DNA from: CAKZNE01 sp963976435
GTDB lineage: Bacteria; Bacteroidota; Bacteroidia; Flavobacteriales; Schleiferiaceae
Reading direction: 5' to 3'
NCBI GenBank assembly: GCA_963976435.1
Contig: CAXBKQ010000012.1
Span: 1-64,000, forward strand
Length of the DNA: 64,000 nt
In this document: piece by piece, positions 24,910-33,473 of the stretch
How positions within the stretch are numbered: the stretch's first letter is position 1
Layout of the letters: the number at the start of each line of letters is the position of its first letter
Notes under the pieces: model-generated
Told to the model about the DNA's origin: nothing
Seen by the model: only the letters and a program-made list of their open reading frames with translations
The model's database searches: none
Position numbers and translations under genes: made by a program

Positions 24910-24939
24910 TGTAAAGTATGTATTTACAACTTGTGTAAA
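24910..24939. promoter_or_regulatory. Alternating TGTAAA / TTTACA half-sites
   Basis: Three half-sites alternate in orientation: TGTAAA (24910-24915), TTTACA (24923-24928) and TGTAAA (24934-24939), with spacers of 7 and 5 nt. They sit 23-52 nt before the start codon of the following gene. The layout suits a dimeric regulator or a small hairpin; no regulator can be named. Confidence 0.35.
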
Positions 24940-24961
24940 GAATAAATCTTAACGAACATAG

Positions 24962-25402
24962 ATGACCAAAGAAGAATTTCTAATATTAATCAATGGGGCA
25001 AGTTTTGTGTCCTTTAAGTTGGCTGAACAATACCTTAAAAACAAATTGGTTCCAGAATTCCGATATGACCTTCATTTGAATTCATCACAAGACGACCCTA
25101 AATTGACTCAATTTGACATTTATCCTGAAGACAATAATAGAATTGAAAATGGACTCTCGGATAAGGAAGCTCGAGATTTGATTTACAGAAATGGAAAAAT
25201 ACCAGTTTGGATTGATATTGCTGTCCACAAATCAGACAGGCGGACAACTACCTTCAGACTTCTTTGTGCTAGTCGATACTCAGACGATGAAAATGAATAT
25301 TATTATCAATCTCGTGGGACTGGTCCTTTTGGAATAAAAAGCCCAAATTTACCATCTGACTATAAAGAAGGGCAAAAATTTAGATTAAAAACAAAACCCT
25401 AA
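24962..25402 (+). CDS. Hypothetical small cytosolic protein
   Basis: This 146-residue protein has no signal peptide or membrane helix and no family I recognise. It reads as alpha/beta with a polar, charged C-terminal half: VWIDIAVHKSDRRTTTFRLLC is a clear strand pair, and ends in FRLKTKP. Its size and solitary setting resemble immunity or toxin-partner proteins in variable loci, which is inference only. The stop codon lies within CCCTAACATG, a sequence like the core site by the tcmP leader. Confidence 0.6.
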   Translation: MTKEEFLILINGASFVSFKLAEQYLKNKLVPEFRYDLHLNSSQDDPKLTQFDIYPEDNNRIENGLSDKEARDLIYRNGKIPVWIDIAVHKSDRRTTTFRLLCASRYSDDENEYYYQSRGTGPFGIKSPNLPSDYKEGQKFRLKTKP

Positions 25403-25494
25403 CATGGTTTATATTGCATAAGGCAATTCGTACCGCTACTACAACGTACATGAACCTCTCCTATAATATCAGAAAACCCTCCAAAACTTAAAAT

Positions 25495-25725
25495 CTCGAA
25501 CAATTATTTATTAAAAGTAAATCAATTAGTTTACTTGGTATTGTCCTAAAAGCAACTAGCAAGGAGGAGAATTTAACCCAAGAAGAACTTGCTGAAAAAA
25601 CAGGAACTAATAAAAGCTATAATTAACGAATAGAAAGAGAATTAAGTGATATTCAGATTTCAAACTATTACAAGTTGATTGTAATAGGGCTTGGAAAACA
25701 ACTGAATATTGAAATAGCTAAATAA
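25495..25725 (+). pseudogene. Degraded XRE family HTH regulator (antitoxin-like)
   Basis: The frame encodes a helix-turn-helix protein: SKEENLTQEELAEKTGTNKSY, quoted in part as LTQEELAEKTG, then a stop TAA at 25624-25626. After it come RIERELSDIQIS and GLGKQLNIEIAK to a natural stop. The expected continuation would be SYISRIE, so one codon change or a small local change broke it. No ATG is present at the 5' end and no toxin gene is next to it. The protein resembles short HigA-like antitoxins. It is likely a relic of a toxin-antitoxin module. Confidence 0.7.
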
Positions 25726-25746
25726 AGAGTACTGGTGCCAAAAGTA

Positions 25747-25821
25747 TCTGCTACACAAGCCCTATTCTAATACTCAATGGAATTCATTTAATCCTTTTTA
25801 AGTCAGTTTTCTGGATTTATG
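25747..25821 (+). repeat. Trailing repeat copy 2
   Basis: It begins about 20 nt after the stop of the XRE remnant and aligns with 24321-24393. The same distance relationship to a gene end at both sites suggests that the repeat marks the 3' side of a mobile unit. Confidence 0.65.
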
Positions 25822-25997
25822 AGGTAGGGAAGGTTATTAGGACAGCCCATTAAAACCATTCTACAAATACTCTTTTAGCAGTGGATTTCTTTTTTGAAAT
25901 TAAAAATCTGTTAGTTTTGTTCTAAACCTCTAAAGTGATTTTTTATAGCCTAAAATAAATTCACTCATTGGACTCCCTCAAGATTTAAAAACTAAAA

Positions 25998-27290
25998 ATG
26001 AATATGAAAAGCAGAATGAGCAATGGATTAGGAAATCTATTGTGTGTTGTTCTAATGGTTTGCTTTCTGCAACTAGTAAAAGCTCAGGAAAATCAAAATC
26101 AACCCTATTTGAAAAAGGTAGGTTTGGTGGATAGTCTCTACTCTGAAATATTGAAAGAATCAAGAAAGTTTTATGTGCAAGTGCCTACTAGTTTTAATGA
26201 TAGACAAGATCAAAAATACCCTGTGGCCTTTATTTTAGATGGCGAAATTTTTCTGCCTACTGTAAATGATTTTCAAAATTATTACAGTGGTGGTTTTACA
26301 CCGGAAATGGTTCTTGTGGGAATCGCTAATGATAAAAACAGACTTCGAGACCTTAGCACATCAAAAATCACAACAAAATATGGGATGCCTTTCAACGAAA
26401 AGAACGGAGAGGCTAAGAATTTCAGAAAGTTTATCCAGAAGGAGCTGATTCCTTTTATTGAGAGTAAATACCCTGTCACAAATTATAGAACACTCATTGG
26501 TCATTCTTATGGAGGGTTATTTACGATTTCTACTTTGATATATCAACCAAATTTATTTGCGAATTATCTTGCTATAGACCCAAGTCTGGATTGGGACAAT
26601 CAAAAGCTTTTGAAAGAAGCCCAAGAGCTATTCTCTAAACAGGATTATACAAACAAAAGCCTATTTGTTTCACTTGCTGGACAGTTGCATATGCAGAACT
26701 CGAAAATAACGATAGACAATGTAATGCAGGATTCATCCGATTTTACTTTGTTCGCACGTTCCAATATTGCCTTTTCGGACTTGGTCAATAAAAATGCTAG
26801 AAATGGGTTGTCTTTTAACTGGAAGTATTACCCAAATGATATTCATGGAACGATTCCTTTCCCTTCCATTATGGACGGACTAATTTCAATTTTTGAATGG
26901 TACCAAATGGAAAATACAGATAAAATAAATTCATTTGACACTCCTAAGGAAGAATTGTTTAGCATCGTAAAATATAGAGAGAAAAAGCTCAGGGAACATT
27001 TTGGATATAAGGAGCCACCATACCCCGAAGAGCTATTGAATATGTCGGCTTATATGAATATGGATATGCAAAAGAATGAAAAGGCAAAAATGTATTTCGA
27101 ACTTGCCATTGAGTATTATCCAGAAAGCGCAAATGCCTATGATTCGATGGCTGATTTTTATGAAGCCCAAGGCGATATTAACAATGCAATAAAATTTGCG
27201 CAAAAAGCTGTTGAACTAAGTGATAAAGAATTCTATAAAAACAGAATTCAAGAATTAAAAAAAATAAAGGAGGCTAGTAGTAGTAATTGA
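25998..27290 (+). CDS. Secreted esterase-like alpha/beta hydrolase with TPRs
   Basis: This 430-residue protein has a signal peptide (about 1-30, ending VKAQ). A putative esterase D/Fes-IroE domain (about 40-300) follows: KYPVAFILDGE, the nucleophile elbow GHSYGG, and a histidine in NDIHGTIPFP. The C-terminus has a pair of tetratricopeptide-like repeats (about 345-420; AKMYFELAIEYYPESANAY and NAIKFAQKAVELS). Relatives cleave siderophore or carbohydrate esters; the substrate here is unknown. Fused TPRs on such esterases are common in Bacteroidota. It lies within the repeat-rich accessory island. Confidence 0.85.
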   Translation: MNMKSRMSNGLGNLLCVVLMVCFLQLVKAQENQNQPYLKKVGLVDSLYSEILKESRKFYVQVPTSFNDRQDQKYPVAFILDGEIFLPTVNDFQNYYSGGFTPEMVLVGIANDKNRLRDLSTSKITTKYGMPFNEKNGEAKNFRKFIQKELIPFIESKYPVTNYRTLIGHSYGGLFTISTLIYQPNLFANYLAIDPSLDWDNQKLLKEAQELFSKQDYTNKSLFVSLAGQLHMQNSKITIDNVMQDSSDFTLFARSNIAFSDLVNKNARNGLSFNWKYYPNDIHGTIPFPSIMDGLISIFEWYQMENTDKINSFDTPKEELFSIVKYREKKLREHFGYKEPPYPEELLNMSAYMNMDMQKNEKAKMYFELAIEYYPESANAYDSMADFYEAQGDINNAIKFAQKAVELSDKEFYKNRIQELKKIKEASSSN

Positions 27291-27668
27291 TGCCCCCCTT
27301 TTTTAATCTCTCCAGATTCATTTAAAATACAATTAGCTTAAACTCCTATAGTAAAAAACATGAGATTGTAAGACAAACAGCTAGTAAGGATTTGCAGGAA
27401 CTCATCAAGCTTGGCCTATTAAAAGAGGATAAATCCACAAAGCCTTATCAATTTTCCCTTAAAAGCAAAGAAATAATTGAACACTTAATAAATTAAGAAT
27501 TTTGAGGTAAATGGTTAACTGATAGGCTACATTATATAAACAGAATTAAATTATTTGTAGGTAATAAATTTTATTTAGGACAGTTTTGATTATTAATAAA
27601 AACACGGGCCTATGCCTATCCTGGGCTATTTACCTTTTGTTTTAGTCAATCCTTAACAAAATTTTAAA
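27291..27668. other. 378-nt stretch with a gene remnant
   Basis: Apart from the Fic-like C-terminal fragment (27359-27496), this stretch shows no coding potential and no copy of the leader or trailing repeats that I can align. Confidence 0.5.
27359..27496 (+). pseudogene. C-terminal wHTH fragment, Fic/regulator-like
   Basis: The frame encodes about 45 residues: a helix-turn-helix segment VRQTASKDLQELIKLGLL, then LKEDKSTKPYQFSLKS and a stop. This matches the winged-helix end of Fic-domain proteins and similar regulators, in which TA-S-R/K-DLQ-L-GLL is typical. No upstream Fic motif (HPFxxGNGR) is present in any frame I examined, so only the tail survives. An independent small protein is less likely because no start codon is in frame. 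Confidence 0.5.
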
Positions 27669-28364
27669 ATGAATTCGAGATTAATTATTTTCTGGCTATG
27701 GATGGCTCCCTTCGCGGTGAAAGCAGACTATACACCGATGAAGCTTTATAAAATGATATTGGGTGCTGACAAAATTGTTTACGGTGAAATAATAGAAATA
27801 GACTCCTTGACCTATAAGCTGAAAATTGAGGGGGACTTGACAGGTGAGGATAAGATTATCAAAGTTTTCAAATTTACTGATTGGCCATGTGCATGGAGAT
27901 GGACAGATTATGAAATTGGTCAAAAACAATTTCTGTTTTTAAAAAAGTATAAGGGTGAAATTGAAAAACATAAAATCAAGTATTATGCTATGAGCGCGGG
28001 AAACGAAGGTGAATTACCAGTTTTGGACAACTTTGTTTTCATTAACGGAAAGTCTCTTAAGTCTCTACCAGCTAATTATCCAGATTCAATTAAACAGCTT
28101 TATGCTAAGGAAGGCAGACGTTTAATTTCAAATAATCACAGTATTTATAGCTCGGAATTCTTTGGACATAAAGTGGCAGTTAAAGAATTTATTGTGACTT
28201 GCAAGACCATAAGGCGATGTTTTCAAATTGAACTTGGTAAATTTCATATAATAGAAAAGGTGACCATTAAATGTGATGCTGAAGAACTAAAAAAAATGTG
28301 TTGTACAGACCAAATTCTAAATTGGACTTTTAAGGAATTGAATATAAAATCTACTAGCAATTAG
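27669..28364 (+). CDS. Hypothetical secreted protein
   Basis: This 231-residue protein has a signal peptide (about 1-19, ending VKAD). The body begins with KIVYGEIIEIDSLTYKLKIEGDLTG, an OB-like strand pattern common in Bacteroidota secreted proteins of unknown role, followed by a cysteine-containing C-terminal part (CKTIRRCF, KKMCC). I recognise no family. It is a solitary gene in the accessory island, with long gaps on both sides. Codon use is A/T-rich, like the rest of the island. Confidence 0.65.
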   Translation: MNSRLIIFWLWMAPFAVKADYTPMKLYKMILGADKIVYGEIIEIDSLTYKLKIEGDLTGEDKIIKVFKFTDWPCAWRWTDYEIGQKQFLFLKKYKGEIEKHKIKYYAMSAGNEGELPVLDNFVFINGKSLKSLPANYPDSIKQLYAKEGRRLISNNHSIYSSEFFGHKVAVKEFIVTCKTIRRCFQIELGKFHIIEKVTIKCDAEELKKMCCTDQILNWTFKELNIKSTSN

Positions 28365-28558
28365 GGAAACTACCCACAAAGTACATTTAAAATAACATCC
28401 AATAGCATTTAAGCTTATGCCATCTATTTTTTATCCATTCAAAAAAATCAAAGCCTAAATTTTGACGGGCCTAAAATCTAGGAAAGTCTAGGCTAAATAA
28501 GTATGGCAATCTGTAGTATAAAAAAATTTTAATTCCTTTAGATTTGTGCTAAAGTCAT

Positions 28559-28605
28559 AGAGAGTAATTATTTACTACTGCATATATTCACTTGTTGGCA
28601 ACCCT
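28559..28605 (+). repeat. Diverged leader end, copy 3
   Basis: AGATTTGT-like sequence (about 28538) is followed by TTTACTACTG, GCATATATTC and CTTGTTGGCAA. This is the same series as the end of leader 2, where ACTACTG, GTATATATGC and ATGTTGGCAAG occur. The inverted repeat is eroded. It directly precedes and overlaps the possible start of the next gene. Confidence 0.45.
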
Positions 28606-28618
28606 TAAAAAACTGAAA

Positions 28619-29587
28619 TTGAGAATTCTGGCAAGTCTATTTTTCGTACTACCTATACTAAGCTTTAGTAGTTTAGCTTCTATTGAGCCAAAGAATTACC
28701 AAAAGTATCATGAGCAAATAAATAAGGCAGAAAATTTCATAGGTGAAGAGGAGTTTCCAGAAGCACTGAAAGTTTATAATGAAATTTTCAATTCTTTCGA
28801 TTTTGTGTTTGTAAAAGATTATAAAATTGCAGCTCAGCTTGCCCTGTTTTTGAAGGATAAAAAAACTGCTCTTGAAATTATTAAAAAGGGAATTGCTGGA
28901 GGCTGGGATATTAAAAGTCTCAATAAAAACCAATACTTATCCAAACTACAGGATGACCCGCTTTGGGAAGGGAATAAGGAAGCCTATTTTGAGCTTAGAA
29001 AAAAGTATGAAGATAGAATCAACCATGGACTGAGAAGTGAGGTGCACGAAATGTTCAAAATGGATCAAAAGAAGGCAAGGGGGGCTTTATTCAGAATAGG
29101 GGATCAGGCAAAAGAAAAGTATGCTATGAAAAAATTCGCTCCTCATAGCGAAATTCAATTAAAGAAGTTCATTAAAATCCTTGAAGATCAGGGATATCCA
29201 GGTGAACAACTTATTGGAAACAATTTTTGGATGTCAACAATTTTAAGTCATCATAATTCCATTTCAAAAGATTATGTAATCAGAGACAGCCTTTATAATT
29301 TCATTAAACCGAAACTAATAGAAGCTATTTGGAAAGGCCAAATTTCTCCCTATGAATTTGCAATGATTGATGATTGGTATTTAAGCGTAAGTTCTGGTGG
29401 AATACAAACAGGATACGGATTTCTCAATCCACCCTTAAGCTCACAACTAGCCGAGACAGACAGCCTACGGAAAAGGATTGGCCTTAGAAGCATAGAACTA
29501 AGAAATAAACTAGTAGATGTTGAGAACAAAACAGGTATGAACTTTTATTTACCAGATTGGATTGAAGGCAAAATCAATATTGAATAA
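28619..29587 (+). CDS. Hypothetical secreted protein
   Basis: This protein of about 322 residues has an N-terminal signal peptide (RILASLFFVLPILSFSSLAS). A helical, TPR-like stretch follows (about 30-120; FPEALKVYNEIFNSF and TALEIIKKGIAGG). Then comes a region with LRSEVHEMFKMDQKKARGAL and a C-terminal helical part. Parts resemble DUF6624-type proteins, but I cannot confirm that. The start is uncertain: a TTG at 28592 lies inside the leader-like GTTGGCAA sequence. The TTG at 28619 gives a cleaner signal peptide and is preferred. There is no ATG. Confidence 0.6.
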   Translation: MRILASLFFVLPILSFSSLASIEPKNYQKYHEQINKAENFIGEEEFPEALKVYNEIFNSFDFVFVKDYKIAAQLALFLKDKKTALEIIKKGIAGGWDIKSLNKNQYLSKLQDDPLWEGNKEAYFELRKKYEDRINHGLRSEVHEMFKMDQKKARGALFRIGDQAKEKYAMKKFAPHSEIQLKKFIKILEDQGYPGEQLIGNNFWMSTILSHHNSISKDYVIRDSLYNFIKPKLIEAIWKGQISPYEFAMIDDWYLSVSSGGIQTGYGFLNPPLSSQLAETDSLRKRIGLRSIELRNKLVDVENKTGMNFYLPDWIEGKINIE

Positions 29588-29891
29588 TAAGGGTGGGTAA
29601 TATGGATATTTTTAAGGCTAGACGCAATTCAAAGACTTATAATAAAGACGAAATAGAAAAAATACTAATGGATTGGTTCAATAGAGATTTGAATATTGCA
29701 TAAGCCAAACTGAATAGAGAGGCACAACTGAGATGAAAAAACAAACAATGCTGCAGTAAATGCTGGCTGATTGCTTAAATATAGAGAAATGCTAATCAAG
29801 CAATTTTCTGCACTTGGACAAAGATTGGGTTTCAAAACTCTCAATAACAACAGTCTGAGCCGATATGATGACTAAACACAAACCAAACTAG
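29588..29891. other. 304-nt stretch between two hypothetical genes
   Basis: Only a 33-codon ORF (29602-29703) is visible. The remainder has stops in all frames and no repeat I can align. It may be eroded coding sequence. Confidence 0.5.
29602..29703 (+). CDS. Possible 33-residue peptide or gene remnant
   Basis: An ATG opens a short frame reading MDIFKARRNSKTYNKDEIEK and on to DLNIA. It is basic and helical, with no recognisable family. It follows the upstream gene by 14 nt. It could be a translated small protein or the start of a decayed gene. Evidence is only the open frame and position. Confidence 0.2.
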   Translation: MDIFKARRNSKTYNKDEIEKILMDWFNRDLNIA

Positions 29892-31412
29892 GTGAAAAAA
29901 AGAAATTGGATATTAATAATAACCGCACTATTAATTGCTCTTTTGGCTTGGAGTTGTAAAGGATTGTTGGCAATGGTTTTATATAGTCAGATGATTAAAC
30001 CGACTGAGACATCATACTTTTCACGAGGTTTTTCAAAAAAAATAGAGCAGTCGAATAATATCATTCAAATTTTAGATTCATCTAATACCTCCCCAAAAGC
30101 AATCTTACTGATTAGAGAGGACAAAGGTGCCTTAAATTATTATTGGGTGGATTTTGATACGATCTACGGTCCTGATAATGCTATTAGATTAAAGATTGTC
30201 AACTCAAAGGGTGAAATTGAGAGGTATTTGGATGCTTGGCTTGTTCCTGATTTGGGGAATGCTATAAACTATGAATTATTGCTATTTAAACAGGATAGGA
30301 AGGGAAATTTACTTGTTAAATCAGATATATCGGAGCATCGGATTTTCCATGCTGGAGACATGATGGGAATGCATCATTTCGATATAATAAAACCTGAGAC
30401 TATTAAAGAGAAAGCATCTTTTCATTTGAAATGGGATGGATACGGTTTCGAATACTCATGGTTAAGCTATCAAGGGATGAGGGAAGAATTTCACCTGATT
30501 AACAGATATTCCTATATCGGTGAGCTTAGTGATAGTATTTATTTCTCGAGTTATCCAAATGCCTTTGAGATTTCTAATAATCACTATATCCAATTAAAGG
30601 AAGGGACTGCGGAAAATCAATTACAAATTGTTAATGAAGGGAAAACCTACTTTTTTCAAGAAGATTTCAATCCCTTTGGTGGTTTTGGTGCGGATAAAGA
30701 AATGGATTTTTTAAATCCAATATTGCATTCTTTTCAACAAAACGGATTTATTGAAAATTGGCTCAGAAAAATTTCATTTGGGAAAAGTATTTCCTCAATT
30801 GACGGCTTGAGAAATGATAAAACCCTAAAGGTTATCAATGCTACCATTAAATCAATCGGCTATTCTAAATTTATAACAAAAGATGAATATTTTACAGATA
30901 GGTATGCCATTCGTGGTCAGTACTTTGTGAATTTCAATCTTGGTTATTCTCTTTCAGATATAAATGATTCTTTAATATTCTATTATCAAAAGGATAAAGC
31001 CCCTACCTATTATAGTGAATTTTGGGCTAGAAGAAAATCTGAAAACATTTCGGAGACCCTATTTGAGATATTAAGGGAAATCCAAGACCACTATGCGGGG
31101 AATGAAATTGGTGATGAACCAGATTTTATTAATGATACTTTGAAGGATATTTTAACCTTCGACTTGAAAATTCAAAATGAGTCCAAAGCCAAGCTGAAAA
31201 ATGTTATTCTTGACTATTATGAATATTTAAATCAAGTGGATTTATCATTATCAGCCTATAACTTGATTTTCATTGACAGTATATCACAAAATAGGGGATT
31301 GGATAAAGAAAAAATATACAGTGAATTGAAGGTTAATAAGCGAAAATACCTAATAAAGGGTAAGGGATATTTCTTGACCAAGAATGAGCCAAAATGGATT
31401 GATTATGAGTAA
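29892..31412 (+). CDS. Hypothetical membrane-anchored or lipoprotein
   Basis: This 506-residue protein starts at GTG with KKRNWILIITALLIALLAWSC. It is a signal-like segment whose LLAWSC could be a lipobox, though Trp at -2 is unusual. The extracytoplasmic body is beta-rich up to about 270, then mixed. Notable strings are HRIFHAGDMMGMHHFDIIKPE and KWDGYGFEYSWLSYQG. I recognise no family. It is the last plus-strand accessory gene before the conserved minus-strand cluster. Confidence 0.6.
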   Translation: MKKRNWILIITALLIALLAWSCKGLLAMVLYSQMIKPTETSYFSRGFSKKIEQSNNIIQILDSSNTSPKAILLIREDKGALNYYWVDFDTIYGPDNAIRLKIVNSKGEIERYLDAWLVPDLGNAINYELLLFKQDRKGNLLVKSDISEHRIFHAGDMMGMHHFDIIKPETIKEKASFHLKWDGYGFEYSWLSYQGMREEFHLINRYSYIGELSDSIYFSSYPNAFEISNNHYIQLKEGTAENQLQIVNEGKTYFFQEDFNPFGGFGADKEMDFLNPILHSFQQNGFIENWLRKISFGKSISSIDGLRNDKTLKVINATIKSIGYSKFITKDEYFTDRYAIRGQYFVNFNLGYSLSDINDSLIFYYQKDKAPTYYSEFWARRKSENISETLFEILREIQDHYAGNEIGDEPDFINDTLKDILTFDLKIQNESKAKLKNVILDYYEYLNQVDLSLSAYNLIFIDSISQNRGLDKEKIYSELKVNKRKYLIKGKGYFLTKNEPKWIDYE

Positions 31413-31525
31413 ATTATTGGCTTCAACAAAATTTTTTGGTTTTTTGGTGCTGACTTAATTACAAAGAACCGCTTGAAGTTTAAATGCCTAGGAGTGCGGA
31501 AGGCTAGGGTATAAGAAAAAAAACA

Positions 31526-31633
31526 ATGAAATTGAATAAGGAATTGATAAGCATAGTAAAAGCAATTCTGGCTACATTTCTATATCTCATTGGTCTACCC
31601 CAAGTTTTGGAGAATAAAAATTCTTGTTTTTAA
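31526..31633 (+). CDS. Possible 35-residue membrane peptide
   Basis: An ATG frame encodes a short basic start (MKLNKELISIVK) and one hydrophobic helix (AILATFLYLIGLPQVLE). It overlaps the end of the convergent minus-strand gene by 4 nt. It may be a small membrane protein or the N-terminus of a lost one. Supported only by the reading frame. Confidence 0.25.
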   Translation: MKLNKELISIVKAILATFLYLIGLPQVLENKNSCF

Positions 31634-32832
31634 GGTCGTAGTTTTATTTCAATCATTCTCAATAGGCTATTGGCCTTTTCTTCATCTTTTAGGCTTTGGC
31701 TGATAGCTTTAGCTTTTTGGGCCAATGCTTTTGCTCTAGTATAGGATTTTAGTTTGTATTCACAATATGATTCCAACATCAAATACCTAAAATCTTGGTG
31801 AAAGGTAGAGGCTTTTTTTACCAGTCTTTGTGCGGTTTTATAAGTGCTGCTATCCTCATTATTCAAATCCGCTAGTTTAAATGCCTCATCAAAAATATAG
31901 CGAGATCGAATAATAGAATCTTTCATATCTGAAGTCCAGTCTATTACCGCTCTATAGCTTAATTCTATTTGGCCTGTTTCTTCTATATATAGTTTGCGGG
32001 TGGAATAGATCAAGGCAATTTTATCCTCATCCTTAGATTTGCTGATTAAAGGATCTATGAGCTTTTCCAGGTAAATGCTATCCGAGTTGAAAATAGCCCT
32101 GTCTAAATTATAGCTGTATGCATCTTCAAACCAAAGTGAATAATCAAAATTGGGATGGGCTATTAAACTATCAGCATTTTCTAGAATGAAGTTGGGGTAT
32201 TTGGTCTCCAGGCTAATTCCAAAGCTTTGCAGAATGGGTAATACTTTGGCTAATTTTAATTCTGTAGGACTCAGTTCATTTAAAAACTCAACTGAAATTC
32301 TTTGGCTTTGCTGAAAATTAAAGTTTAATCTGTGAATTCTTATTAATTCCAACCATTCATCTATACTAAGACTTCCCTGTGCATATTTCGCATTTAGGGT
32401 GGGATAAAGGGTTTTCTGGGCTTCTACCTTTTTACTAATTTTTAAAAGTTCTGGGATGCTGATATAGGATGCTAATTCTTGTAGAAGAATTTCGTCTTTA
32501 GTTAAAAAGAAATAGCAGGGTAGTTCTTCCACTGGAAAAGTCTGTACCCATTGTGCACCTATGGCACTTTTTACATCGAATTCAATTTTATTAAAGGAGC
32601 TAAGCTGAGAAATAAGGCTATCGGATTTATTCTGCTCCGAAGTTTTCAAACCCTCTTCCAGATTATCATCTACTAGGGAAATCAAAACCATTTTATCTTC
32701 AATCTTTGATTTTTCTAAAATAGCGAGATATTCTTCAAAGCTTTCAATTTTTTGAAAACCAGTCACTTGTGCCTGAGACAAGCTAAGGAATAGTGATAAA
32801 AAAAGGAATATAGGTTTGGTCATAGTTTTCAC
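31630..32832 (-). CDS. Secreted thioredoxin-fold-like protein with helical repeats
   Basis: This 400-residue protein has a signal peptide (about 1-21, ending SQAQ). A thioredoxin-like region at about 30-125 follows (DKMVLISLVDDNLEEG, VQTFPVEELPCYFFLTKDE), which lacks a CxxC redox motif. A helical TPR-like C-terminal half (about 140-400) contains SYRAVIDWTS and SYCEYKLKSYTRAKALAQKA. Such non-catalytic thioredoxin-fold proteins often bind partners in the Bacteroidota envelope. Its ATG overlaps the stop of the CAP-domain gene by 4 nt, so the two are translationally coupled. Confidence 0.65.
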   Translation of the reverse strand: MKTMTKPIFLFLSLFLSLSQAQVTGFQKIESFEEYLAILEKSKIEDKMVLISLVDDNLEEGLKTSEQNKSDSLISQLSSFNKIEFDVKSAIGAQWVQTFPVEELPCYFFLTKDEILLQELASYISIPELLKISKKVEAQKTLYPTLNAKYAQGSLSIDEWLELIRIHRLNFNFQQSQRISVEFLNELSPTELKLAKVLPILQSFGISLETKYPNFILENADSLIAHPNFDYSLWFEDAYSYNLDRAIFNSDSIYLEKLIDPLISKSKDEDKIALIYSTRKLYIEETGQIELSYRAVIDWTSDMKDSIIRSRYIFDEAFKLADLNNEDSSTYKTAQRLVKKASTFHQDFRYLMLESYCEYKLKSYTRAKALAQKAKAISQSLKDEEKANSLLRMIEIKLRP

Positions 32833-33473
32833 TTTTTTCCAAAGTTCTGGGTGATATAGACCTCAGGTATTCCATCTTTTGAAGAGATTAAATTTGAAAT
32901 TCCACAAGCTAAAAAGCTATAATCTCTTAAAATGTTTTCTCGATGTCCTTTGCTGTGCATCCATTTATCCACAACATATATTGCCAGTTCTTTGTAAGTT
33001 TTAATCGTTAAGGGTTCCCCTTGCTTATTTACGATTTCGCCTTCCTTGTTTACAAAATACGTACCCTTTTTTCCAAGCTTATAGATATTGACTTTCGCAA
33101 TATTTTCTCCAAACTCAGAAAAACCACCACCAGCCTTTTCTATCCTCTGTTCTAGCTTTCTAAGCCTTCTGTTTTTTTTATTGGTATGATCAAAAAAATT
33201 ATACTTCTCCATCTGCTGCGAATGGATTTGAGAAGATTTTAAGAGCACAGGGTGAAATTTAAAAACCGACTTTTTCCTGTTATTCCTAGCTTCGTTTGTA
33301 GCATAAAACAAGGCAGCCTCTAATAAGGAACTATCAAAATTATCCTTGTCTATGGTTTGATTTACATCTTCCCTTTGGTAAAAACTGGAATAGCTATAAT
33401 TCTCATATTCTGGGAGGGTCCAGGATGAATTTGGAAGAAGTATTGCGAGAATTGCCAGATTAATTATTTTCAT
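32829..33473 (-). CDS. CAP (SCP/PR-1) domain secreted protein
   Basis: This 214-residue protein has a signal peptide (about 1-19) and a CAP domain. It shows NEARNNRKKSVFKFHPVLLKSSQIHSQQM (first half), FFDHTN with a conserved His, GENIAK, and WMHSKGHRENILRDYSFLACGI, with the paired His of the CAP cavity. Bacterial CAP proteins are extracytoplasmic and bind lipids or peptides or act on the envelope. The ATG overlaps the ostA-like stop by 4 nt, and its stop overlaps the next start by 4 nt, placing it in an envelope-directed operon. Confidence 0.87.
   Translation of the reverse strand: MKIINLAILAILLPNSSWTLPEYENYSYSSFYQREDVNQTIDKDNFDSSLLEAALFYATNEARNNRKKSVFKFHPVLLKSSQIHSQQMEKYNFFDHTNKKNRRLRKLEQRIEKAGGGFSEFGENIAKVNIYKLGKKGTYFVNKEGEIVNKQGEPLTIKTYKELAIYVVDKWMHSKGHRENILRDYSFLACGISNLISSKDGIPEVYITQNFGKK

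Larger units (their letters stand above)
24318..24961. other. 644-nt non-coding stretch with trailing repeats
   Basis: No gene is supported here. It holds trailing repeat copy 1 (24321-24393), a degenerate copy (about 24728-24770), and a group of TGTAAA/TTTACA half-sites just before the next gene. The rest is AT-rich sequence with stops in all frames and probably contains eroded cassette material. Confidence 0.6.
25403..25997. other. 595-nt stretch with an antitoxin remnant and repeats
   Basis: It holds a degraded XRE gene (25495-25725), trailing repeat copy 2 (25747-25821) and a TTTTGTTCTAAACC fragment at about 25915-25928 that matches the leader's TTGTTCTAAACTACC block. The remainder is non-coding and leads into the esterase gene. 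Confidence 0.6.

Noticed and set aside
22463..25821. CRISPR array
   Set aside because: Repeats are few, long, diverged and unevenly spaced, with no spacers and no cas genes.
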